Assembly: GCA_034665745.1 (NCBI GenBank)
Contig: JAXDJJ010000011.1
Coordinates: 1-59,112, forward strand
Direction of reading: 5' to 3'
DNA from: JAXDJJ01 sp034665745
GTDB taxonomy: Bacteria > Actinomycetota > CADDZG01 > WHSQ01
Length of the DNA: 59,112 nucleotides
The notes under the pieces are model-generated. The model was not told the DNA's origin. It saw only the letters and a list, made by a program, of their open reading frames with translations, and did no database searches. Every line of letters begins with the position of its first letter. The first letter of the stretch is position 1. Shown here one piece after another: positions 14,951 through 23,274 of the stretch. Made by a program: the position numbers and the translations under genes.

Positions 14951-16833
14951 GCACGGTGCCGAGGGCTACCAGACCGACTCAGCTCGTGGCCCTCGGCGGG
15001 GAACCGAACGAACTCGACATCTCGCTTGAGTAGGCGCATCGCCGTGTACAGCTGCTCGGCCTGCTCGATCGGACAACGAAGGTCGGATTCCGAGTGCAGG
15101 ATCAGCATCGGCGTTTTCATTTCGTTCACGTACGTGATCGGGGAGTGTTTCAGGTAGACCTCGGTTGCGCCTTCCTCGAACGCGAAGGCCCCGAAGTAGC
15201 CCTTGAAGATCCATCCCATGTCGCTCGACCCGTGCATCGAGTGCCAGTTGTTCACGGCACGTTCCGAGCACGCCGCTTTGAAGCGGTCGGTGTGACCGGT
15301 CATCCAGCTGGTCATGTAACCGCCGTACGACCCTCCGATCACGCCGACACGGTCAGGGTCGCAGAAGTCGAACCGATCGAGAGCCGTGTCCACGACAGCC
15401 ATCAGGTCTTCGTAGTCGACCGTGCCCCATCCCGGACCGTCCGCGATCGGCCCGCGGATCGCGCGTCCAGCAGCTTCCGAATAACCGGATGACCCGCGAG
15501 GGTTCGCGAACAGAACGACGTAGCCCGCACGCGCGAAGACCTGGAACTCATCGAAGAAGCGGTTCCCGTACTGGGTGAAGGGCCCACCGTGGATGTTCAG
15601 CAGCACCGGGTATCGCTCGCCCTCTTCGAATCCGTCGGGTTTGAGGATCCAGGCATCCACCGGGGTGCCGTCCTTCGAGATCACTTCGTAGCGCTCCGAA
15701 GTGATCACACCCACAGCGGCGTCGAAGTCCTTCGTCACATCTGTGATGCGCTGTCCATCTTCATAGAGCTCGGGCAAGGTGACGAGATCGGTCAGCGTGT
15801 GCACGAGGCGATCGCCGTTCGCGTCGTAGCCCGTGACGTTCAGCTCGCCTCCGACGATCAAGGTGGGCTTACCTGAGCCGTCCGCGGCGGTCTTGTAGAG
15901 GTGGGTGTTCCCGGAGTCTTCCACCGCGAAGCAGAGATCGGTGCCCACCCACAGGGGCTCCCTGATGTTCGGGAACGGCGCGCAGTTGCGATCGAGGTCG
16001 GCGGTGAGCACGTTGCTGCCCCCGCCTGCGGCATCGATGACCGCGATCTGTGAGTGCCGGGGTTCGTCGAAGAGGCCGGGGACGTACTGGTAGGCGATCT
16101 TCGAACCATCTGGTGACCAGGACGGCGACTGACACCAACCATCGGTCGAGCTAACAACGGAGACCTCGCCGCCGTCACGGTCCACCACGAGGATGTCTTG
16201 CGCCGGGATGATGTCCCAGTCGTCGTGGCGAGCTCCAGCGAATGCGATCCTCGAACCATCGGGAGACCACACCGGCTGATCGTCGTCGTAGTCACCCTTG
16301 GTGATAGCGCGTGGCTCCTCGGACCCGTCCGACGAGACCGTGAAGATGTGTTGCGGACGATCCAACGTCCACCCCACGTTGTCCAAGTGGTACCGGACTC
16401 GTGTGAACCGCCGCGGTGCCCGGGCGCGCTCGTCTTCTTCCTCGTAGGCGTCGTCGGGTTCCCGAGAACAGAAAACGATCGTCGAGCCGTCCGGGGACCA
16501 ACTGATGTTGCTCACATCATCTTTGAGATCGGTCAGCTTCTTGGGTTCGCCTCCAGCGGCGTCAACGACGTAGAGCTGTGACTTCGCTTTTTCATCGCCA
16601 CGGTTCGATGCGAACGCGATCTTGCTGCCATCTGGCGACCACCGTGGCTGCGAATCGCTCTTCTCGCCGCTGGTCAGTTGGTGGGGGGTGCCGTCCTCGA
16701 GGATCCAGATCGAACTTGGATAGGTATTCGACCCTTCGTCGGCGTGCCACACGACGTAGGCAACCTTCGTTGTATCGGGTGAGATGCGGGGGTCCGAGAC
16801 GCCGGTCAGCCGGAACACGTCCTGCGGTTGCAT
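14899..16833 (-). CDS. S9 family prolyl oligopeptidase / acylaminoacyl-peptidase
   Basis: A cytosolic serine peptidase of 644 residues. The N-terminal 380 residues form a TolB/beta-propeller with repeated SWSPDGSKIAF motifs that gates access. The C-terminal alpha/beta hydrolase has nucleophile Ser502 in GGSYGGY, Asp584 (SESDLRCP) and His616 (AEGHELS). No signal peptide is seen. I choose ATG 16833 over ATG 16842 because TACGAT lies seven bases upstream of 16833 as a leaderless -10 box, and that box overlaps the 16842 codon. It is divergent from the FKBP gene with 23 bases between starts, and its 3' end overlaps the receiver gene. Confidence 0.93.
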   Translation of the reverse strand: MQPQDVFRLTGVSDPRISPDTTKVAYVVWHADEGSNTYPSSIWILEDGTPHQLTSGEKSDSQPRWSPDGSKIAFASNRGDEKAKSQLYVVDAAGGEPKKLTDLKDDVSNISWSPDGSTIVFCSREPDDAYEEEDERARAPRRFTRVRYHLDNVGWTLDRPQHIFTVSSDGSEEPRAITKGDYDDDQPVWSPDGSRIAFAGARHDDWDIIPAQDILVVDRDGGEVSVVSSTDGWCQSPSWSPDGSKIAYQYVPGLFDEPRHSQIAVIDAAGGGSNVLTADLDRNCAPFPNIREPLWVGTDLCFAVEDSGNTHLYKTAADGSGKPTLIVGGELNVTGYDANGDRLVHTLTDLVTLPELYEDGQRITDVTKDFDAAVGVITSERYEVISKDGTPVDAWILKPDGFEEGERYPVLLNIHGGPFTQYGNRFFDEFQVFARAGYVVLFANPRGSSGYSEAAGRAIRGPIADGPGWGTVDYEDLMAVVDTALDRFDFCDPDRVGVIGGSYGGYMTSWMTGHTDRFKAACSERAVNNWHSMHGSSDMGWIFKGYFGAFAFEEGATEVYLKHSPITYVNEMKTPMLILHSESDLRCPIEQAEQLYTAMRLLKRDVEFVRFPAEGHELSRSGSPRHRAQRFEVILDWFERKLKA

Positions 16834-16840
16834 GCAAGGC

Positions 16841-16850
16841 ATCGTAATCT
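16841..16850. promoter_or_regulatory. Overlapping divergent -10 boxes (S9 peptidase and FKBP)
   Basis: On the plus strand TAATCT (16845-16850) ends six bases before the FKBP ATG at 16857. On the minus strand TACGAT (16846-16841) ends seven bases before the peptidase ATG at 16833. The two boxes share two base pairs. Both fit TANNNT plus 6-7 bases plus start codon, so both mRNAs would be leaderless and the promoters could compete. Confidence 0.5.
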
Positions 16851-16856
16851 GCCGCG

Positions 16857-17297
16857 ATGTTCATACCTCGCTCGCTCCGCCTGCTTGCCCTGTTCGTCTG
16901 CGTTGTCGCGTCCCTCAGTGCTTGTAGCTCCTCCGATTGCCCCGGTGGAACGCAGGAAGTAAGTGGCGGCCTAACTTACGTGGAGCTTGAGTGTGGCGAC
17001 GGCGCACAAGCGAAGTCAGGGGATACGGTCTCCGTGCATTACACGGGGACCTTGGAAGACGGAACCGAGTTCGACTCCTCTGTTGGCGGCGAGCCGTTCC
17101 CCTTCACGATCGGAGCAGGGCAAGTCATCAAAGGCTGGGACCTTGGCGTACCAGGCATGAAGGTCGGCGGCAAACGCGAGCTGACGATCGACTCGGATCT
17201 TGCGTATGGCGAAACGGGAGCCGGCGGCGTCATCCCGCCCGGCGCGACGTTGATCTTCGAGATCGAGCTTCTCGACATCACAACGCCTTCTACTTAG
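16857..17297 (+). CDS. FKBP-type peptidyl-prolyl isomerase lipoprotein
   Basis: A 146-residue envelope protein that speeds proline isomerisation during folding of exported proteins. The signal peptide ends in the lipobox SLSAC (Cys23). The FKBP domain covers about 50-143 with the conserved VSVHYTGTLEDGTEFDSS, PFTIGAGQVIKGWDLGVPGMKVGG and IPPGATLIFEIELL, including the Trp and Tyr/Phe pocket residues. Length is that of a single-domain FKBP. The ATG is six bases after the TAATCT box and has no Shine-Dalgarno sequence. It converges on the PMT gene three bases away. Confidence 0.94.
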   Translation: MFIPRSLRLLALFVCVVASLSACSSSDCPGGTQEVSGGLTYVELECGDGAQAKSGDTVSVHYTGTLEDGTEFDSSVGGEPFPFTIGAGQVIKGWDLGVPGMKVGGKRELTIDSDLAYGETGAGGVIPPGATLIFEIELLDITTPST

Positions 17298-17300
17298 AAG

Positions 17301-18836
17301 CTAGATCCAACACCACCCTGTGGGTGGAAGCCCCGAAGTGTCAGACGTCGTCTCGATCACGCGTGTCGTGACCTGTTGCCTGACCGTTTCGGTCATCGTT
17401 GCGGTTGCGGGTCCTCCTACCGGTTTGTCGCAGTGATCGAAAACCCATATCCGGGCGTTCCACTCGGGTTGCGGGATGGGACGGCCGGTTAGTAGCGGCA
17501 GATAGAAGAAGAAGACGCCAACGGTGGCGACCGAGAACAGCGCGATAGCCGCGGTGGCTTCCCACGACCGACCGATCTTCGTAGCGACATATGCCAGGGC
17601 TAGACACATGAACGGAACGGTAGGAAGCAGATAGAAGATGAATACCGCGGGTCTGCCGAGCACGAGCCATGGCACGAAGGAAAAGATGAACCCCGCCAGG
17701 ATCAAACCCTCCGGTCCTCGCAGATCTCGCTTCCGGATCCACTGGTAGGCGACGAACACGAGAGCGAGGAGCGAGGTCCACCACACGAACGGGTTGCCAG
17801 TCGCGAAGACCTCGCCGTAATCACCCGCCTTCGCTGGTGGTGCACAAGGTGGACTCGTTGTGTCGGAGCAGAAGTAATAGGACACCGGACGCTTCAACAA
17901 CAACCAACTCCATGCCGGCGATTGATACGAGTGAGTGCTTTCGAGGTTGCGGTGGAAATCCAACATGTAGTCGTGGTGGTTCCAGAGATTGCGAGTGACC
18001 GTGCCTTCTTTCCACGGCAAGCCCCATGTGCCATCGACCCGTCCGACGTAGCTCAACGAGTACACGAGCACCGGGACGACGAACATGAACAAGGCGATGG
18101 ACAGGGTCTCGGAGCGGAGCCCCGTTCGGATCCTTTCTCCGACCGGCCGATCCTTCCTGGCCGCTAGTTCCCAAACGATCGTCAGGAACAAGCCCCCGAG
18201 CAGCAGCAACCCCCCAGACCACTTCGTTGCAATCGCGGCACCGAATGAGGCACCTGCTGCGAGACGCCATGGTCTATCGAGCAGGCCCCGTCCCCCGTCC
18301 CCCGACAGCATCCGATCGCGATCGAGAACGAGGAAGTAGAAGCCGGCTACGCCGAAGAGAGGCAAGAAGATGTCGAGCATCGACGTTCGCGATTGGACGA
18401 AATGTAAGAAGTCGAACGCGAGTAAGCCCGACGCGATCGTTGCTGCCAAGGTAGACCTGAATAATCGTCGTGCGAGTAGGTAGAGGAGCCCGACCGTCAG
18501 GATGCCGGCGATCGCGGCAGAGATCCGCCACCCGAAAGAATCGAATCCGAACAACTTGATCCCGATACCGATCAACCATTTCCCAAGAGGCGGGTGAACC
18601 TCAGGTGCGTCCGCCGCGCGCTCGCACAAGGATTCGGACGCGTTTACGTACCAGCAGGCGTCTTTCGCGTAGTAGGTCTCGTCGAAGATGAGCTCATGCG
18701 GACTTGCGATGCCCCACAACCGGATGATGCCCGCCAAGAGCACCACGAGGGTGATCGCTATCCAGTCGGCGCGACTCCACCGTGACCCTGGATCGGGCTC
18801 CGTGCTGGTTGTGGCCTCGAGGTCGCCGTCGCTCAC
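17301..18836 (-). CDS. Protein O-mannosyltransferase, GT39 (PMT)
   Basis: An integral membrane glycosyltransferase of 511 residues that transfers mannose from polyprenyl-phosphate-mannose to exported proteins. It has about ten hydrophobic helices and the family's Asp-Glu motif in the first loop (IFDETYYAKDACWYV, Asp52-Glu53), followed by HPPLGKWLIG. WGLPWKEGTVTRNLWNHH and the C-terminal PMT_4TMC region (FYLLPTVPFMCLALAY) are present. It lies next to rsmI in opposite orientation, as in Mycobacterium tuberculosis (Rv1002c/Rv1003, from memory). The GTG at 18836 is six bases after TATGCT, suggesting a leaderless mRNA. Several exported proteins encoded in the window could be substrates. Confidence 0.92.
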   Translation of the reverse strand: MSDGDLEATTSTEPDPGSRWSRADWIAITLVVLLAGIIRLWGIASPHELIFDETYYAKDACWYVNASESLCERAADAPEVHPPLGKWLIGIGIKLFGFDSFGWRISAAIAGILTVGLLYLLARRLFRSTLAATIASGLLAFDFLHFVQSRTSMLDIFLPLFGVAGFYFLVLDRDRMLSGDGGRGLLDRPWRLAAGASFGAAIATKWSGGLLLLGGLFLTIVWELAARKDRPVGERIRTGLRSETLSIALFMFVVPVLVYSLSYVGRVDGTWGLPWKEGTVTRNLWNHHDYMLDFHRNLESTHSYQSPAWSWLLLKRPVSYYFCSDTTSPPCAPPAKAGDYGEVFATGNPFVWWTSLLALVFVAYQWIRKRDLRGPEGLILAGFIFSFVPWLVLGRPAVFIFYLLPTVPFMCLALAYVATKIGRSWEATAAIALFSVATVGVFFFYLPLLTGRPIPQPEWNARIWVFDHCDKPVGGPATATMTETVRQQVTTRVIETTSDTSGLPPTGWCWI

Positions 18837-18842
18837 CGGCCG

Positions 18843-18848
18843 AGCATA
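18843..18848 (-). promoter_or_regulatory. -10 box TATGCT of the PMT gene
   Basis: Reading on the minus strand, TATGCT is followed by six bases and the GTG start at 18836, the spacing of a leaderless promoter. No Shine-Dalgarno sequence fits in the gap. Confidence 0.45.
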
Positions 18849-18869
18849 GGGGAGCCAACCTGGAACTCG

Positions 18870-18875
18870 TAGGCT
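18870..18875 (+). promoter_or_regulatory. -10 box TAGGCT of rsmI
   Basis: TAGGCT is followed by six bases and the GTG start at 18882. Together with the box on the other strand this makes a divergent pair of probable leaderless promoters, 45 bases between start codons. Confidence 0.45.
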
Positions 18876-18881
18876 GACTCT

Positions 18882-19736
18882 GTGAGCAAGTTGATCCTGT
18901 GCGGCACACCGATCGGCAATCTCGAAGACCTGTCACCACGGGCCGCGCGCGCTCTAGCTGAGGCCGACGTCATCGCGTGCGAAGACACTCGACGTGCGCG
19001 CAAGTTATTGAGCCACTGCGGGATCCGTGCGAATTCACTCGTCGTCTACAACGAGGGCAACGAACGCAGGAAAGCGCAGGAGCTCCTTGCCGCCATCAAG
19101 GGGGGCAAGAACGTCGTGCTGATCTCGGATGCGGGGATGCCCGGTCTCTCCGACCCCGGTTACAGGCTGGTCAAGGCATGCACCGACGAAGGCGTGACCG
19201 TTGAAGCCGTCCCCGGCCCCAGCGCGGTGATCACTGCCGTTGCCATCTCGGGGCTCGCCCCCGGCCGATTCGTGTTCGAGGGTTTCCTGCCGAAGAAAGC
19301 AGGGGAGCGCAGGCGCAGGATCGCCGAGCTCAAGGACGAGCGACGCACCCTCGTGGTGTTCGAGTCACCGCATCGGATCGAAGAGTCTTTGACCGATCTC
19401 TACGAAGGCCTTGGCCCACGGCCCGCGGCGCTCGCTCGCGAGCTAACGAAGCTCCATGAAGAGGTTCGTCGCGGGACCTTGGAAGAGCTCGTCACTTCGG
19501 TTGTCACGGACCCACCGCGCGGCGAGATCACTTTGGTTATCGAAGGAGCGATCCACGAACACGCCCGAGAGGTCTCAGCCGAAGAGCTTGCCTCTCAGGC
19601 TCGATCCCTTATGGATGGGGGTCTCGACCGGAAAGAAGCACTTGCGCGCGTCGCCCGCGATGCAGGCGTACGGAAGCGCGCGGTATTCGATGCCCTACTA
19701 GAAGGTGGTGCTCAGGACGGTCTAACTGAGAACTAA
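18882..19736 (+). CDS. rsmI: 16S rRNA 2'-O-methyltransferase RsmI
   Basis: The enzyme methylates the ribose of C1402 of 16S rRNA using S-adenosylmethionine. The 284-residue product has the tetrapyrrole-methylase fold: LCGTPIGNLEDLSPRA at the N-terminus, CEDTRRARKLL, VLISDAGMPGLSDPGYRLV, EAVPGPSAV and the family FEGFLPKK segment near 130. The C-terminal RsmI helical extension is present (LMDGGLDRKEALARVARDAG). GTG 18882 is set by the -10 box six bases upstream and conserved N-terminus. It overlaps the convergent abrB gene by four bases. The order rsmI-abrB-metG-tatD matches the Bacillus subtilis yabC region as I remember it. Confidence 0.95.
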   Translation: MSKLILCGTPIGNLEDLSPRAARALAEADVIACEDTRRARKLLSHCGIRANSLVVYNEGNERRKAQELLAAIKGGKNVVLISDAGMPGLSDPGYRLVKACTDEGVTVEAVPGPSAVITAVAISGLAPGRFVFEGFLPKKAGERRRRIAELKDERRTLVVFESPHRIEESLTDLYEGLGPRPAALARELTKLHEEVRRGTLEELVTSVVTDPPRGEITLVIEGAIHEHAREVSAEELASQARSLMDGGLDRKEALARVARDAGVRKRAVFDALLEGGAQDGLTEN

Positions 19737-20017
19737 GCGACGGTTGCGTCGTCGGGAAGCTTGACCTCGATGTGGCCTTGCTTGCCCAGCTCGCCCGCAC
19801 AGTTCACGCACACGGAGCGTCCCTGGAAATCGATCGATGGCTTCTCGGCCGAACAGAACACGCATACGTCCGTGCGCTTCTCGAGGATGACCCGCTCGCC
19901 GTCGACCGAGATCTCGAGCTCGTCACCCTCGCGGATGCCGAACACACGCCTGAGCTCGGACGGCAGGACGATGCGTCCCAGCTCGTCGATCTTGCGAACT
20001 ACGCCGGTAGACTTCAT
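19733..20017 (-). CDS. abrB: AbrB/SpoVT-family regulator with C-terminal zinc ribbon
   Basis: A 94-residue DNA-binding transition-state-type regulator. The swapped-hairpin AbrB domain is at 1-47 (MKSTGVVRKIDELGRIVLP, GIREGDELEISVDG). The C-terminal half carries two CxxC pairs, CVFC near 55 and CVNC near 73, which looks like a small zinc ribbon in place of the Bacillus AbrB C-terminal multimerisation domain. ATG at 20017 is preceded by AGGGGG eleven bases upstream; the open frame extends to 20086 without a better start. It sits convergent to rsmI and divergent from metG, the same position and orientation as abrB in Bacillus. Its targets here are unknown. Confidence 0.92.
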   Translation of the reverse strand: MKSTGVVRKIDELGRIVLPSELRRVFGIREGDELEISVDGERVILEKRTDVCVFCSAEKPSIDFQGRSVCVNCAGELGKQGHIEVKLPDDATVA

Positions 20018-20127
20018 GGTTTCTAACCCCCTGGTGATATCTGGTAAGTACCGGGCCATGTTGCCCTGCTGGGAGGGACAAGTCAAACACTAATGGGGCA
20101 ATCCGGTCACCTCTAGGGGGGAATCAG

Positions 20128-21684
20128 ATGAGTGATGAAGTCTTCTACGTCACCACCCCCATCTACTACCCCAATGCTGATCCCCACATAGGGAGTGCCT
20201 ACACCACGGTTGCGGGGGACTTCATCTGCCGCTTCCGAAGGCTGCAGGGCCGAGAGGTCCACTACCTGACCGGAACCGACGAGCACGGGCAGAAGATCCT
20301 GCAGGCCGCCGAGGCGGCAGGCATGGCGCCCCTCGACTTCCTCGACACGATCATCCCGCGCTACAAGGACGCCTGGGCCCACCTCGACATCGCCTACGAC
20401 GACTTCATCCGTACCACCGAGGCGCGCCACGAGAAGTCGGTGGCCCAGTTCGTGCAGGACCTTTACGACCGCGACGAGATCTATCTCGGTACCTATGAAG
20501 GCCTGTACTGCGTCGGCTGTGAAGAGTTCAAACAGCCCGACGACCTCGTCGACGGCAAGTGCCCGTTGCATGATCGCGTTCCGGATGTTGTGAAGGAAGA
20601 CAACTACTTCTTCCGTCTCTCGGCGTACCGGGAGAAGATCATCGCCCTGTACGAGTCGGAACCCGAACGGTTGCAACCGGAGGCGCGCCGCAACGAGATC
20701 CTCGGGAAGTTGAATGTTGGGCTCGACGATCTGTCGATCTCACGCGTCAGCTTCGATTGGGGCATCCCGGTTCCGTGGGACCCGAAGCACGTGATCTATG
20801 TGTGGGTGGACGCGTTGCAGAACTACATCACTGCGGTTGGTTACGGATACGACGAAGCAAAATTCCGCCACATCTGGCCCGCCGACATCCATCTCGTAGG
20901 CAAGGACATCCTCTGGTTTCATTCCGTCATCTGGCCGGCGATGCTGATGGCCTTGGGAGTGCCCTTGCCTCGAACGGTTTTCGCACACGGTTTCCTTCAA
21001 GTCGGTGGACAGAAATTGTCGAAATCACGCGCTACTGCAATCCACCCCACGGACCTGACGAAGGTCTTCGGGGTAGACGGCTACCGCTACCACTTCATGC
21101 GCGAGTTCAGCTTCGGCCAGGACGGCAACTTCTCGTATGAGGGCATGGTCGCGCGCTACAACTCCGATCTCGCCAACGACTTCGGGAACCTCGCGTCGCG
21201 TGTCTTATCCATGATCGGCCGCTATCTCGACGGCGTGGTGCCCGAACCACCGGGTCCCGACGAGGGCACCCCAGCTGAAGAAGGGCTGATCGACACCCAT
21301 AAGGCGGCGTTCGACGGGATGGTCGCGGCCATGGATGCGATCTCACCGCACGATGCTCTGAAGGAATGCTGGAAGCTCGTACGCAAAGCGAATTCATATG
21401 TCGAGGAAGTCGCGCCGTGGGTCATCGCAAAAGATCCTGATCAACGGCGACGACTCGAGGTCGTGCTCTACATGCTGGCGGATTCTTTGCGCTTGCTGGC
21501 ACTGATGACTTCACCGATCGCTCCGAACGCTGCGCAGGCGCTGTGGGAGAAACTCGGGCTTGACGGCAAGGTGACCGACCGGACCTACGACACCGACAAC
21601 AAGTGGCTGTTGCTCCCTGCGGGCAACAAGGTCGAGGCAGGCGCTCCCTTGTTCCCGCGCGTTGAAGAAGAAAAGTCTGTCTGA
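20128..21684 (+). CDS. metG: Methionyl-tRNA synthetase
   Basis: A class I aminoacyl-tRNA synthetase that charges tRNA-Met. HIGH-type motif HIGSAY is at 20-25 and KMSKS-type KLSKS at about 296-300. A Cys-rich zinc knuckle with CVGCEE and KCPLHD lies near 130-150. The helical anticodon-binding domain fills 360-510. At 518 residues it lacks the C-terminal tRNA-binding (EMAP-like) domain of longer MetG forms; a free protein of that fold is encoded at 44.6-45.0 kb. ATG 20128 follows AGGGGGAATCAG, a good ribosome binding site. It leads a run of co-directional genes tatD, rsmA, ispE. Confidence 0.96.
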   Translation: MSDEVFYVTTPIYYPNADPHIGSAYTTVAGDFICRFRRLQGREVHYLTGTDEHGQKILQAAEAAGMAPLDFLDTIIPRYKDAWAHLDIAYDDFIRTTEARHEKSVAQFVQDLYDRDEIYLGTYEGLYCVGCEEFKQPDDLVDGKCPLHDRVPDVVKEDNYFFRLSAYREKIIALYESEPERLQPEARRNEILGKLNVGLDDLSISRVSFDWGIPVPWDPKHVIYVWVDALQNYITAVGYGYDEAKFRHIWPADIHLVGKDILWFHSVIWPAMLMALGVPLPRTVFAHGFLQVGGQKLSKSRATAIHPTDLTKVFGVDGYRYHFMREFSFGQDGNFSYEGMVARYNSDLANDFGNLASRVLSMIGRYLDGVVPEPPGPDEGTPAEEGLIDTHKAAFDGMVAAMDAISPHDALKECWKLVRKANSYVEEVAPWVIAKDPDQRRRLEVVLYMLADSLRLLALMTSPIAPNAAQALWEKLGLDGKVTDRTYDTDNKWLLLPAGNKVEAGAPLFPRVEEEKSV

Positions 21685-21691
21685 GAACCAG

Positions 21692-22453
21692 ATGTGGTTC
21701 GACTCTCATTGCCACCTCCATATCTGTGAGGAAGATCGTCCCGTTGACGAGGTGATCGCCGAAGCGCGTGACGCGGGTGTTACCGAACTGGTGACGATCG
21801 GGATCGACGCGCCGTCAAACGCGCGCTCGCTCGAGCTTGCAGGCAAAGTAGGTGTGCACTGCTCGGTCGGGATCCACCCCAACTCGTCGACGGGCTGGAA
21901 TGACGAAGCTGCGTCGTCCATCGAGGAGCTTCTGTCGCGGACCGGGGTGGTCGGGGTTGGCGAGACGGGACTCGACTTCTACCGTGACTGGGCCCCCCCG
22001 GCAGATCAGGAGCGCGCGTTCGCGGATCACATCGCGATGGCGAAGCGTCATGACAAGGCGTTGATCATCCACACACGCGAGTCGTTGTCCAAGACCCTCG
22101 ATGTTCTTGAAGAAGAGGGCCCTCCAGAACGGTTCGTGATGCATTGTTGGTCGGGGACAGCCCAAGAGATGACACGGGCCACCGAGATGGGGTCTTACGC
22201 GTCGTTCGCAGGAAACGTCAGCTTCAAGAACGCAGCCAACCTGCGGGACGTGCTCCCTCTCGTGCCGAGCGACCGCTTGCTGATCGAGACCGACTCGCCG
22301 TATCTGACGCCGGAGCCGTTCCGCGGGAGACCGAACTCACCTGCCAAGGTCGTGCATGTTGGGACCGCCGTTGCCGAGGTACTCGGAGTGGAGCCGGCCG
22401 TCGTTGCGGCCCAGACATCCGCCAACGCCCGTCGCTTCTTCGCGCTCGGATGA
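21692..22453 (+). CDS. tatD: TatD family metal-dependent deoxyribonuclease
   Basis: A 253-residue TIM-barrel hydrolase of the TatD family, associated with 3' exonuclease activity on DNA in repair or turnover. Metal ligands are in place: SHCHLH at 5-10, VGETGLDFY with the conserved Glu, IIHTRES, MHCWSGT and LIETDSPYLTP. ATG 21692 gives the canonical MWFDSHCHLH start, eight bases after the metG stop; the frame is open back to 21662 but that extension would overlap metG and has no motif. The stop overlaps rsmA by ATGA. In mycobacteria a resuscitation-promoting factor gene (rpfB) lies between tatD and rsmA; it is absent here. Confidence 0.94.
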   Translation: MWFDSHCHLHICEEDRPVDEVIAEARDAGVTELVTIGIDAPSNARSLELAGKVGVHCSVGIHPNSSTGWNDEAASSIEELLSRTGVVGVGETGLDFYRDWAPPADQERAFADHIAMAKRHDKALIIHTRESLSKTLDVLEEEGPPERFVMHCWSGTAQEMTRATEMGSYASFAGNVSFKNAANLRDVLPLVPSDRLLIETDSPYLTPEPFRGRPNSPAKVVHVGTAVAEVLGVEPAVVAAQTSANARRFFALG

Positions 22454-23274
22454 GCTCGTTGGAGCTCCTTGGAGCACGCCGCGTTCGGGAGCTCCTCGCC
22501 GAGCACGGCGCGGATCCGAAGCGTTCGTTGGGTCAGAACTTCGTTATCGACCCCAACACGATCCGCAAGGTCTGCGATGTATCCCACATCGAGACAACCG
22601 ATCGGGTGCTCGAGATCGGCGCGGGGTGCGGCTCATTGACCCTTGGCCTCGCCGCGAAGGCCGCTCACGTCATCGGGGTCGAGATCGACGACAAGCTGAT
22701 CCATCTGCTGAGAGACAGCTTCGCCGACGTACCGAACGTCTCGATCGTGCACGCAGACGCGCTCAGCATGCCGCTCGCGGACGTCGACGCGACCGTGATG
22801 GTCGGCAACCTGCCCTATAACATCGCCACCCTTCTCGTCCTCCGGGCCCTAGAAGAGGCGCCCCAGATCGCGCGCATCACCGCGATGACCCAGAAAGAGG
22901 TTGGTGAGCGTTTGGCTGCCGTTCCAGGATCCAAGTCCTATGGACAGACCAGCGTCATGGTCCGCTACTTCGGACGCGCTGAAGTGGTTGCGCAGATCTC
23001 GCGTCGCGCGTTCTTCCCAGTACCCAACGTGGATTCGGTAGTCGTTCAAGTAACGCGTGAACCATCCCCAGATGTCGAGCACGCAGCCCTGTCGCGGGTT
23101 GTGAAAGCTGCCTTCTCGCAGAGACGTAAGACCCTGCGCAACACCTTGGGGGCCCTCGGGGGAACCCCCGCAGCGACGGCCGAAGTGCTCGAGGGGGCCG
23201 GCATCTCACCGGGAGCGCGGGCCGAGGAGCTGAGTCTCGAGGACTTCGTCACGATCACGAAGGCACTGGGTTGA
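22450..23274 (+). CDS. rsmA: 16S rRNA dimethyladenosine transferase RsmA (KsgA)
   Basis: The enzyme dimethylates A1518 and A1519 of 16S rRNA. The 274-residue product has KRSLGQNFVIDPNTI near 24-38, the SAM motif LEIGAGCGSLT, EIDDKL for motif II, DAL for motif III and catalytic NLPYN (motif IV) near 119, followed by FFPVPNVDSVVV and FSQRRKTLRNTL. ATG 22450 overlaps the tatD stop (ATGA). Its own stop overlaps the TTG of ispE, so the trio is translationally coupled. The frame open upstream to 22144 is a shadow within tatD. Confidence 0.96.
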   Translation: MSSLELLGARRVRELLAEHGADPKRSLGQNFVIDPNTIRKVCDVSHIETTDRVLEIGAGCGSLTLGLAAKAAHVIGVEIDDKLIHLLRDSFADVPNVSIVHADALSMPLADVDATVMVGNLPYNIATLLVLRALEEAPQIARITAMTQKEVGERLAAVPGSKSYGQTSVMVRYFGRAEVVAQISRRAFFPVPNVDSVVVQVTREPSPDVEHAALSRVVKAAFSQRRKTLRNTLGALGGTPAATAEVLEGAGISPGARAEELSLEDFVTITKALG

